Shown piece after piece: positions 5,709-11,728 of a stretch of 20,815 nucleotides of DNA; positions within the stretch are counted from its first letter, which is position 1; the number at the start of each line of letters is the position of its first letter. The stretch lies in IMG/VR virus record IMGVR_UViG_3300044614_001239, positions 1-20,815 of that record. One strand, given 5' to 3'. The translations under genes were made by a program, and so were the position numbers. The notes beneath the pieces were generated by a model. It had not been told where the DNA came from. It was given only the letters and a program-made list of their open reading frames with translations, and did not search any database. This DNA is from a virus.

Positions 5709-5899
5709 TGAGCACCAGCATCAAACGCCGACACCCAGCCGTCCAGGCCGCCATCGAGGCCTGGGCTGAGCACCAGCGCCGAGAGGCCGCGCGCAAGTCC
5801 CTCGTCGACGACGTCATGCGCCAGCTGCGAGCGAACGCCGACGCGCGCATGAAGCGAGATGCCGCGGCTGCGATCGAGAAGGCGAAGCGCGGGCGATGA
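5708..5899 (+). CDS. Small basic helical protein before terL (63 aa)
   Basis: ATG at 5708 lies directly on the hairpin described separately. The protein is almost entirely helical and charged: HPAVQAAIEAWAEHQRREAA, then VDDVMRQLRANADARMKR and a Lys/Arg-rich end. It overlaps the large terminase start by ATGA (5896-5899), so it is probably translated together with terL. A packaging accessory role is possible given the position, but nothing in the sequence proves it. No family recognised. Confidence 0.55.
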   Translation: MSTSIKRRHPAVQAAIEAWAEHQRREAARKSLVDDVMRQLRANADARMKRDAAAAIEKAKRGR

Positions 5900-8232
5900 G
5901 CGAGAAGGACCATCGACTCGTCGGGCTGCAGCTGCTGCGGGACAATCTGGAGGTCTTCTGCGCGCACTGCCTGAAGGTCAAGGACAAGAGCGGGGCGCTG
6001 GTCCCATTCATATGGAACCGAGCCCAGCGCTTCATCCACGAAGCGCTTGAGCGCCAGAGGGCCGAAATCGGTTACGTGCGAGCGATTACGCTCAAAGGTC
6101 GGCAGCAGGGTTGTTGCTTGGCGGGCCACCATAAGGTGCTCATGGAGGACCTTTCTTGGCGCACTCTCGACAGCGTGCGCGTCGGAGATCGCCTAGTGGC
6201 CGTCGACGAGAACGTCGGCGACTCTGGCTTGACGAAGCTGGATCGCAAGACCTGCCGACGCTTCAGGATCGCGACCGTTGAGTACGTGGCTCGCTTCAGG
6301 AAGCAGGCGTTCCGGGTGCGCTTGGCCTCTGGACGCGATCTGGTGGCCACTGGCGACCATCGCATGCTTTTCAAGCAGCGCGGCGGCGTCATGACGATCT
6401 GGCGCGACATCGATTGGGCCAAGCCGGGGGACAAGATCAGGTCCGCGTTCCGCGCGCCGCCGACGCTGCTGGACTACGAAGACGGGTGGTTCGCTGGGAT
6501 CATCGATGGCGAGGGTCATCGCTCGTCGCGCGGCGAGTCCAAAGTGGCGCTCACCGTCAGCCAGGTCGAGGGGCCTGTGCTGATGCGGATGCGAGGCTGG
6601 CTGGATGCGCTCGGGGTGCGCTACTCGGAGACGGTCGATCGTCGCTGCGGCACGAGTTCAAAGCTTGGCGCCAAGCCTGTCCATCAGCTTGAGGTTGGCC
6701 GAATCGCAGACGTCGCTTACGTCATGAACCGCTGCCGCACTTCGCGCGTGCAGTTCGATGCCAGCGACCTTGAGGGCCGCAAGATCGGCGGCAATCGTGC
6801 GGTCGACGGGGGCGGTAAGCAGGAGTCATGGGACGAGATCATCTCCATCGAGCCGGTGGGCGAGATCGATGTGGTGGACCTGCAGACCTCGTCGAAGACC
6901 TTCATCGTCGATGGCTTGGTCTCCCACAACTCGACCTACATCAGCTCGCGCTACTACCACCGCACCACCACCGTCCGCGGCCAGAGCGCATTCATCGTTG
7001 CCCACGAGCAGAAGGCGACCGACAACCTATACACGATGGTGCGTCGCTACCACGACCACAACCCAATGCCGGTCAGCACCGGCGCGACCAACGCCAAGGA
7101 GCTGATCTTCGACAAGCTCGATGGCGGGTACAAGTTGGCGACAGCTGGAACGAAGGACGTGGGCCGCTCCAACACCGCTCAGCTGCTGCACGGCTCGGAG
7201 GCCGCCTTCTGGCAGAACGCCGAGGCGCACATGGCGGGCCTGGGCAACACCATCGCCGACATCCATGGCACCGAGGTCATCCTCGAGAGCACAGCCAACG
7301 GCCTGGGCAACTACTTCCACAAGCTGTGGCAGGACGCCGAGGCCGGCAAGACTAGCTACCAAGCCATCTTCGTGCCGTGGTACTGGCAGCCGGAGTATCG
7401 CGCCAAGGTGCGCAAGGACCTTGAGCTCACAGAGGAAGATGAGCAGATCCAGAAGCTGTACGGCCTTGATCTGGAGCAGATGCAGTGGCGCGCGAACAAG
7501 ATCGCCAGCTATGGCGAAGGTTTTGCTTGGCTGTTCAAGCAGGAGTACCCCCTTACAGCTTCTGAGGGTTTCCAGAGCGGCACCCAGAACCCGCTGGTCA
7601 ACCCGCACTACGTCCACGCCGCCTCTGCCAGCGACTACTACGACGAGTCCGGCGCACTGATCATCGGCTGCGACCCCGCGAGCGATGGTGCGGGCACCAA
7701 GGACCGTACCTGCATCGTCTTCCGCCGCGGCCGTGTCGTGTTCCGCGTGGAGTACCACGAGAAGCTGAACTCCATGCAGGTCGCCGGCAAGCTGGCCGAC
7801 TACTACCGCGAGTTCCACCCTGACGCGATGTTCGTCGACAAGGGCGGCATCGGCACCGGCATCGTCGACCGCCTCCAGGAGCTGAACGTCCCCGTGGTGG
7901 GTGTGATGTTCGGCCAGGCCGCCAGCGACAGCGAGATCTACGCCAACAAGAAGGCCGAGATGTGGTGGCGCATGAAGGACTGGTTCGAGGAACAGCCTGT
8001 CCGCATCGTCAACAACCCGGCGTTCATCGCCGACATCTGCGCGCCGCAGCCCGACACGTCCAGCAACGGCCGCAAGCTGCTCGAGCCGAAGGAGAAGCTC
8101 GAGAAGCGCGGCATCCGCAGCCCTGACGGCGGCGACGCTCTGGCGCTCACGTTCACCGAGTTCGTTCTGCCGAAGCACATGAGCGGCGGCGGCGGCAAGA
8201 ACTACGAGGCGGCCTCGAAGGCTGGCTACTGA
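5896..8232 (+). CDS. terL: Large terminase subunit, intein-interrupted
   Basis: The 778-residue precursor becomes a 506-residue terminase once residues 74-345 (intein) are removed. The ATP-binding loop is built from KGRQQGC (67-73) joined to ST (346-347), the usual phage form of motif I. HGSEAAFW with Glu435 gives the Walker B position, and ESTANG (from 464) the coupling motif. The RuvC-like nuclease domain shows GCDPA (Asp593), MFVDKGG (Asp648) and SPDGGDAL (Asp744/Asp747). The enzyme pumps and cuts DNA at the capsid portal. The start overlaps the previous gene by ATGA; the ribosome site is weak, so coupling is likely. Without splicing the ATP loop is broken, so the protein should be inactive before splicing. 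Confidence 0.95.
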   Translation: MSEKDHRLVGLQLLRDNLEVFCAHCLKVKDKSGALVPFIWNRAQRFIHEALERQRAEIGYVRAITLKGRQQGCCLAGHHKVLMEDLSWRTLDSVRVGDRLVAVDENVGDSGLTKLDRKTCRRFRIATVEYVARFRKQAFRVRLASGRDLVATGDHRMLFKQRGGVMTIWRDIDWAKPGDKIRSAFRAPPTLLDYEDGWFAGIIDGEGHRSSRGESKVALTVSQVEGPVLMRMRGWLDALGVRYSETVDRRCGTSSKLGAKPVHQLEVGRIADVAYVMNRCRTSRVQFDASDLEGRKIGGNRAVDGGGKQESWDEIISIEPVGEIDVVDLQTSSKTFIVDGLVSHNSTYISSRYYHRTTTVRGQSAFIVAHEQKATDNLYTMVRRYHDHNPMPVSTGATNAKELIFDKLDGGYKLATAGTKDVGRSNTAQLLHGSEAAFWQNAEAHMAGLGNTIADIHGTEVILESTANGLGNYFHKLWQDAEAGKTSYQAIFVPWYWQPEYRAKVRKDLELTEEDEQIQKLYGLDLEQMQWRANKIASYGEGFAWLFKQEYPLTASEGFQSGTQNPLVNPHYVHAASASDYYDESGALIIGCDPASDGAGTKDRTCIVFRRGRVVFRVEYHEKLNSMQVAGKLADYYREFHPDAMFVDKGGIGTGIVDRLQELNVPVVGVMFGQAASDSEIYANKKAEMWWRMKDWFEEQPVRIVNNPAFIADICAPQPDTSSNGRKLLEPKEKLEKRGIRSPDGGDALALTFTEFVLPKHMSGGGGKNYEAASKAGY
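6115..6930 (+). mobile_element. Intein with LAGLIDADG homing endonuclease domain
   Basis: This 272-codon insert starts at Cys74 of the terminase precursor (CLAGHHKVL, block A), has a block B GRDLVATGDHRMLF, and ends with block F/G features TFIVDGLVSHN before Ser346. All splicing residues are present: Cys1, the TxxH motif (T-G-D-H), penultimate His, last Asn and +1 Ser. Between the splicing blocks, GWFAGIIDGEGH (precursor 197-208) is a LAGLIDADG motif with its acidic residues, followed by strand and helix segments for one such domain. I see only one motif, so the endonuclease would act as a dimer or be decayed. The start is set at the second Cys of the CC pair because terminases carry one residue between QQG and ST. 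Confidence 0.93.
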
Positions 8233-8285
8233 TGGAACTCTCGGCGCGCAGATGAATCCGACCTGGCCAACCACCTGGAGATCGC
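8233..8285 (+). promoter_or_regulatory. Gap after terL with GGAACT box
   Basis: This 53-base gap begins with GGAACT (8234-8239) and holds CAGAT (8249-8253), as at 302 and 3245 but 15 rather than 24 bases apart, with no matching stem. ACCTGG occurs twice in direct orientation (8261-8266, 8273-8278). CTGGAG before the ATG at 8286 is a clear ribosome site. A promoter or related control site is possible but weakly supported. Confidence 0.3.
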
Positions 8286-8594
8286 ATGTCTGAACCATCG
8301 CCACAGCAGCCCAAGTACGCCGAGGGCCTCGTCTCGCAGGAGGCCGTTCTGCACGTCTTCGCCAAGGCCACCGGAGACAACCAGCGGGGGTACATGCTCA
8401 ACGTCGCCGACGGGATCATGCAACTGCAGCGGCTCAGCCTGGAGCGCTACAAGCCGATGACCTACGCCGAGTCGCTTGAGCTCTACTCGGGCGATCTTGC
8501 GCCCACCCGAGAGAAGCTCGAGCCACGGGAGGCCGTCATGCTCGCATCGCGCATGGAGCGCCTGGTGCTTGGGAAAATGGGCATCGCGCGGTGA
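8286..8594 (+). CDS. Phage protein of unknown function (102 aa)
   Basis: ATG at 8286 with CTGGAG 6 bases upstream. After a short Pro/Gln-rich start the protein is mainly helical: GLVSQEAVLHVFAKATGD, MLNVADGIMQLQRLSLERY, then LEPREAVMLASRMERLVLG. No signal, membrane segment or catalytic motif is visible and I do not recognise the family. Its stop overlaps the GTG of the Rz gene (GTGA at 8591-8594). It lies between terminase and spanins, so a lysis or packaging link is only positional. Confidence 0.55.
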   Translation: MSEPSPQQPKYAEGLVSQEAVLHVFAKATGDNQRGYMLNVADGIMQLQRLSLERYKPMTYAESLELYSGDLAPTREKLEPREAVMLASRMERLVLGKMGIAR

Positions 8595-9118
8595 TCGGCC
8601 TGCTCAAGGCCCTCGGCCTGCGCGACTGGATCATCGTCGCCTTGCTCGCTTGCTGCGGCGCTCTCGCGCTGTCGCACTGGTGGGCAAGCTCTCGTCTTGA
8701 TGCCGCGGTTGCCGACGCTGCCATGTGGAAGGCGGCCCATGGGTCGCTCGTCGACAACGTCAAGGTCGCCCAGGCAGTCGCTGACACCAAACTGAAGGAG
8801 CGTGAAGATGCCATGCAAGCCCGCCTCTCCGAGGCTGTCGAAAAGGAGCGCGCTGCTGCCGCGCAGAACGAGCGCCGTCTGCGCGCTGCTGTCGCTGGTG
8901 AGCGCGCTGATGCTGTCAGCCTGCGCGACCAGCTCGCCGAGCGTCTCAGTTGCCCCGCAGCGCCAGCTGGAGATTCCGCGGCCTCCGGTGGTGACGCCGC
9001 CGCCGCCATCGGGGACGTACTGGCAGAGGTACTGCGAGCTGCGGCAGAGGCTGCAGGAGCGGCTGAGCGTCACGCTTCCGACGTCCGAAAGCTGCTCGAC
9101 GCTTGGCCAACCCAATGA
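8591..9118 (+). CDS. Rz: Rz-like inner-membrane spanin (i-spanin)
   Basis: GTG start overlapping the previous stop. The 175-residue product has one N-terminal membrane segment (about residues 13-31, WIIVALLACCGALALSHWW), then a long charged coiled-coil region (residues about 50-130, with AVADTKLKEREDAMQARL and KERAAAAQNERRLRAAV), and an Ala-rich helical end. This is the architecture of Rz, which spans the periplasm and, with the Rz1 lipoprotein, fuses the inner and outer membranes at the end of lysis. The assignment is supported mainly by the nested lipoprotein frame at 8808, the classic Rz/Rz1 arrangement. Its stop overlaps the next gene's ATG. Confidence 0.85.
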   Translation: MIGLLKALGLRDWIIVALLACCGALALSHWWASSRLDAAVADAAMWKAAHGSLVDNVKVAQAVADTKLKEREDAMQARLSEAVEKERAAAAQNERRLRAAVAGERADAVSLRDQLAERLSCPAAPAGDSAASGGDAAAAIGDVLAEVLRAAAEAAGAAERHASDVRKLLDAWPTQ

Positions 9119-9170
9119 GGCGCCACCAGTCCAAGGACGCAAAGAAGCGGCGCAAGCGCCAAGGCTTTGA
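8808..9170 (+). CDS. Rz1: Rz1-like outer-membrane lipoprotein (o-spanin), nested
   Basis: This frame lies mostly inside Rz, in another reading frame. ATG at 8808 has AAGGAG (8795-8800) at good spacing; a GTG at 8802 is too close to it. Residues 24-39 form a lipoprotein signal ending in the lipobox LSAC (Cys39). The mature part is proline-rich (IPRPPVVTPPPP), as usual for Rz1, followed by a helical YWQRYCELRQRLQERL and a short tail. The predicted mature protein is about 82 residues, larger than the lambda protein. The last 52 bases extend beyond Rz into the next gene, so bases 9115-9118 are read in three frames. Confidence 0.85.
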   Translation: MPCKPASPRLSKRSALLPRRTSAVCALLSLVSALMLSACATSSPSVSVAPQRQLEIPRPPVVTPPPPSGTYWQRYCELRQRLQERLSVTLPTSESCSTLGQPNEAPPVQGRKEAAQAPRL

Positions 9171-9690
9171 GCCGCTGCACAAGCTGCCGCGTCCGCTCGG
9201 CACGCTGAGGCGCGGCATCCCGGCTAGATCGCCCCGCGGCCGGCGCTATACGCTCTACCCTGGCGGCTGGGACACAGAGCACGGCGGCCACCCCAACGAC
9301 CGCATTGAGGTCTTCGTCTCGCGCACCAGGGCCCGCATGCTGCGCGACGGCTTCCTGGTGACGGGCTCCAGCCACGACTGGAGTACGCAAGGCTTCTTCG
9401 TCAACCGCGTCAGCACGATCGGACCCAAAAGCCGCGTTCACGGAGATCGTCGGTTCGTGCGCTTCGGCGGCGCCACAATCGGCGTCGTCTTCTTGAACGA
9501 GCGTGATTGGATGCAGAAGCCCAGCGAGCTCGGGTCACACGAGATGGTGCATGCCGGCATGGCCTACATGCGCCTGAAGCAGATCGATCCGGTGGCCGGC
9601 AACGTGCAAGAGGAAGCCCTTGCGTACACGATCGGCTGGCTGGTCAAGCAACTCAACAACGTCTGGTACGCGCACCGCTTCCGCCTATGA
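9115..9690 (+). CDS. Putative zinc metallopeptidase-like protein (HExxH)
   Basis: ATG at 9115 overlaps the Rz stop (ATGA); a TTG four codons upstream is less likely. The 191-residue product starts with a very basic stretch (KDAKKRRKRQ). Residues 142-146 read HEMVH, a zinc-binding HExxH motif at the start of a helix (SHEMVHAGMAYMRLK). Glu166/Glu167, in a second helix (EEALAYTIGWLVKQL), could be the third ligand. This helix pair resembles minimal metallopeptidases and a group of uncharacterised phage proteins with HEMTHA-type motifs. A preceding strand (GATIGVVFLNE) fits the edge-strand seen in such folds. Substrate unknown; a virion or host-protein protease is inferred. Confidence 0.6.
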   Translation: MRRHQSKDAKKRRKRQGFEPLHKLPRPLGTLRRGIPARSPRGRRYTLYPGGWDTEHGGHPNDRIEVFVSRTRARMLRDGFLVTGSSHDWSTQGFFVNRVSTIGPKSRVHGDRRFVRFGGATIGVVFLNERDWMQKPSELGSHEMVHAGMAYMRLKQIDPVAGNVQEEALAYTIGWLVKQLNNVWYAHRFRL

Positions 9691-10127
9691 CCACGATCGC
9701 CGCCGACGCCTCCCTCGGGATCATGTGCAGCGACTCGTGCTGGAGCGACGGCATCGAGAAGGCGCCGATCAGGAAGGTGTGGCGCATCAAGGGTCGGCTC
9801 TGCGGCTTCGCGGGCGACCTCGACGAGATCATGCTGGTGCGGTGGTGGATGACGAGGGGGATGAAGGGCGACAAGCCCCCCGTCGAGAACGTGCAGGTCC
9901 TGGCCATGGGGGACAAGAGCCTCTTCAGCTGGACGCCGGTCGACGGGTGGATCGAGGTGCCGCGGCGCTACGCCATCGGCAGCGGAGGCATGGCAGCAAG
10001 GGCCGCCATGGCCGCCGGGAAGAGCCCCGCGGAGGCGGTGGCCATCGCCAGGGAGATCGACGCCGGAACACACGGCAAGACGAGGACCTACAGGCTCCAG
10101 AAAGGCACCAGTGCCCAAGGCAGTTGA
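9687..10127 (+). CDS. HslV-like Ntn-hydrolase (proteasome-type protease)
   Basis: ATG at 9687 overlaps the previous stop. The 146-residue product begins MTTIAAD, as HslV does, so Met removal would expose Thr2 as nucleophile. CSDS (Asp16 candidate), RKVWRIKGRLCGFAGD (Lys30 at the HslV Lys33 position) and AIGSGGMAARAAMAAG (Ser99) align by eye with the HslV segments around Asp17, Lys33 and its IGSGG motif. HslV is the peptidase core of HslUV; no unfoldase partner is visible here. The phage form is shorter than the bacterial 175-residue protein. It may process phage proteins, modify host turnover, or form its own ring. It overlaps the next gene by 17 bases. Confidence 0.8.
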   Translation: MTTIAADASLGIMCSDSCWSDGIEKAPIRKVWRIKGRLCGFAGDLDEIMLVRWWMTRGMKGDKPPVENVQVLAMGDKSLFSWTPVDGWIEVPRRYAIGSGGMAARAAMAAGKSPAEAVAIAREIDAGTHGKTRTYRLQKGTSAQGS

Positions 10128-11292
10128 CACCATAGACCCAGGCCTCTTGCAGTTCGCGACGCCCCGTCAGCTCGAGATCGCCGAGGCCGTCGAGCGCGAG
10201 GGCAGCATGCGCAAGGCGTGCAAGGCCCTCGGGATGGAGCCGACGGCGGCCAGGCACTCGATCGCCCGCCTCAAGGCTCGAGCGGCCTTGGCCGGCTACT
10301 CGCCCGGGCACGACTGGACCAAGCCGGTGCCGCCGACGCACATCGCCAAGGGTGTGTCGACCTACTACGACGCCGACGGCAAGGTGCGCGGACAGTGGGT
10401 GAAGGCGGACGTCAGGCGCGGCGAGGTGGAGCGCATCGTGCGCGCCATCGCCGAGGATCTGGCCTCCGGCGTGCCGCGCGAGGCGCCGGCGCCGGCTCCC
10501 GTCGAGCCGCGGCGAGAGGAGCTGCTGACGCTGTACACGTTGACAGACAGCCACGTTGGCATGCTGGCCTGGGGCAAGGAGACCGGGCACGACTGGGATC
10601 TGGACATCGCTGAGCGCGTGCTGACCGGATGCTTCGAGCACATGGTGGCCGGGTCTCCGGCCAGCGGCGTGGCGATCGTCAACCAGCTCGGCGACCTCCT
10701 GCACCAGGACGGCATGCAGCCGATCACCCCGACCAGCGGCCACATCCTGGACGCCGACAGCCGTTTCGAGAAGGTCGTGAAGGTGGCGGTGCGGATCCTG
10801 CGCCGAGTGATTGCCGTAGCCCTGGCGAAGCACGATCGCGTGATTGTGCTGATGGCCGAGGGAAACCACGACATCGCGAGCAGCGTATGGCTGCGCACCC
10901 TCTTCGCGGCCCTGTACGAGAACGAGCCTCGCGTGACCGTGATCGACTCGCCGCTGCCGTACTACGCCGTGCAGCACGGAGAGACGATGCTTGCCTTCCA
11001 CCACGGCCACCTCAAGAAGAACGACCAGCTGCCGCTGCTGTTCGCGTCTCAGTTCTCGCAGATGTGGGGCTTGACGGCAAAGCGCTACTGCCACACGGGC
11101 CACCGCCATCACGTCGAGGAGAAGGAGCACAGCGGGATGACCGTGATTCAGCACCCCACGCTGGCGGCGCGCGATGCGTACGCGGCACGGGGCGGCTGGA
11201 TTGCGGAGCGCCAGGTCTCTAGCCTCACGTACCACAAGCAGTGGGGGCAGGTCAGCAAGATCACCGTCGTCCCGGAGATGCTGCAGGCTTAG
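10111..11292 (+). CDS. Calcineurin-like metallophosphoesterase with HTH front
   Basis: GTG start at 10111, with AAAGG upstream inside the previous gene. Residues about 16-60 form a helix-turn-helix (ATPRQLEIAEAVEREGSMRK, then KALGMEPTAARHSIARLK), as in phage genes of this type. From residue 140 the five phosphoesterase motifs appear in order: TDSHVG (Asp146, His148), LGDLLH (Asp195), GNHD (251-254), HHGH (297-300) and GHRHH (330-334). These bind two metal ions and hydrolyse phosphodiesters or phosphomonoesters. With the DNA-binding front end, a nuclease role in phage DNA handling is likely but the substrate is not shown. Length 393 residues. Confidence 0.88.
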   Translation: MPKAVDTIDPGLLQFATPRQLEIAEAVEREGSMRKACKALGMEPTAARHSIARLKARAALAGYSPGHDWTKPVPPTHIAKGVSTYYDADGKVRGQWVKADVRRGEVERIVRAIAEDLASGVPREAPAPAPVEPRREELLTLYTLTDSHVGMLAWGKETGHDWDLDIAERVLTGCFEHMVAGSPASGVAIVNQLGDLLHQDGMQPITPTSGHILDADSRFEKVVKVAVRILRRVIAVALAKHDRVIVLMAEGNHDIASSVWLRTLFAALYENEPRVTVIDSPLPYYAVQHGETMLAFHHGHLKKNDQLPLLFASQFSQMWGLTAKRYCHTGHRHHVEEKEHSGMTVIQHPTLAARDAYAARGGWIAERQVSSLTYHKQWGQVSKITVVPEMLQA

Positions 11293-11393
11293 GCTTCCGC
11301 GTTCACGGGTAGCCCTGGGCCGCCCGGTTGGCTATGGTCGCGCGCTACAAGCTATTACGACCCGGCGCCAAGGCGCCACAACCGGAGTGCCAC
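11293..11393 (+). promoter_or_regulatory. 101-base gap with inverted repeats, possible control region
   Basis: The gap holds TAGCC (11310-11314) / GGCTA (11330-11334) and a compact GGCGCC-AA-GGCGCC repeat (11364-11377). TTGGCT (11328) and CTATTA 18 bases later could be a poor sigma-70-like pair. CGGAG precedes the ATG at 11394. No T-run follows either repeat, so a terminator is not supported. It is the largest gap apart from 3905-4038 and separates the enzyme genes from the virion-like block. Confidence 0.3.
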
Positions 11394-11555
11394 ATGGGCG
11401 AAGCCGACTACACCTTCCCGTTCATCGACGCGGGCCCCGCATTCTTCGTCGTCCTGGCCCTGGTGGCTGTGGTCGCCGTGGGAGCCTTCCTGTGGAAGAG
11501 CAAGAGCGGCGACAAGCAAGACGACGCCGGATCCGACAGCAACTTCGGAGCCTGA
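11394..11555 (+). CDS. Small single-pass membrane protein (53 aa)
   Basis: ATG at 11394 is chosen because CGGAG lies 6 bases upstream; starts at 11328 (TTG) or 11334 (ATG) would add about 20 residues but lack a ribosome site. The product has one membrane segment (about residues 14-34, starting AGPAFFVVLALVAVV), flanked by a short acidic N-terminus and a KSKSGDK then Asp-rich C-terminus. Positive residues on the C-terminal side suggest that end faces the cytoplasm. A holin-like or virion membrane role cannot be told apart. Confidence 0.6.
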   Translation: MGEADYTFPFIDAGPAFFVVLALVAVVAVGAFLWKSKSGDKQDDAGSDSNFGA

Positions 11556-11556
11556 C

Positions 11557-11727
11557 ATGCCGTCCAGCACCAAGCAGATGAAGTCGCAGGACGCCTCGTA
11601 CCAGAAGGCCTGGAGCGAGAGCCCGAAGAAGTTCGAGGCCTGCGCAAAGTGCCCCTCGCCGGGCTACTGCAAGGCCAACGGCTGCCAGTCCAAAGAAGCT
11701 GCCAAGCTGAAGAAGCTCGGGGGCTGA
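11557..11727 (+). CDS. Cysteine-rich mini-protein (56 aa)
   Basis: ATG at 11557, one base after the previous stop, with GGAG upstream. The product is very Lys/Ser-rich and carries four Cys in the order CAKC-x5-C-x4-C (Cys29, 32, 38, 43), centred on a GYCKANGC segment. The spacing could bind one zinc ion, as in small zinc-ribbon or knuckle proteins, but no family is recognised. Codon use (AAG, GAG, CTG, GCC) matches the neighbours, which supports it as a real gene. The next gene starts two bases after the stop. Confidence 0.55.
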   Translation: MPSSTKQMKSQDASYQKAWSESPKKFEACAKCPSPGYCKANGCQSKEAAKLKKLGG

Positions 11728-11728
11728 G

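Noticed and set aside
7027-8304. 425-codon open frame on the minus strand
   Set aside because: It lies opposite the terminase nuclease region, has low-complexity Val/Ala/Leu content and no recognisable domain.
9925-11235. 436-codon open frame on the minus strand
   Set aside because: It is the mirror of the phosphoesterase and HslV-like genes, whose motifs are intact on the plus strand. Long antisense frames are expected in GC-rich coding DNA.
9431-11309. CCGCGTTCACGG shared by about 9432 and 11297
   Set aside because: A 12-base match is expected by chance between some positions in a GC-rich window of this size; the contexts differ.
11350-11362. TATTACGACC resembling part of a T7-type promoter
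   Set aside because: Only the TACGAC core agrees; the CACTATAGGG end is absent and no repeated copy was found in other gaps.
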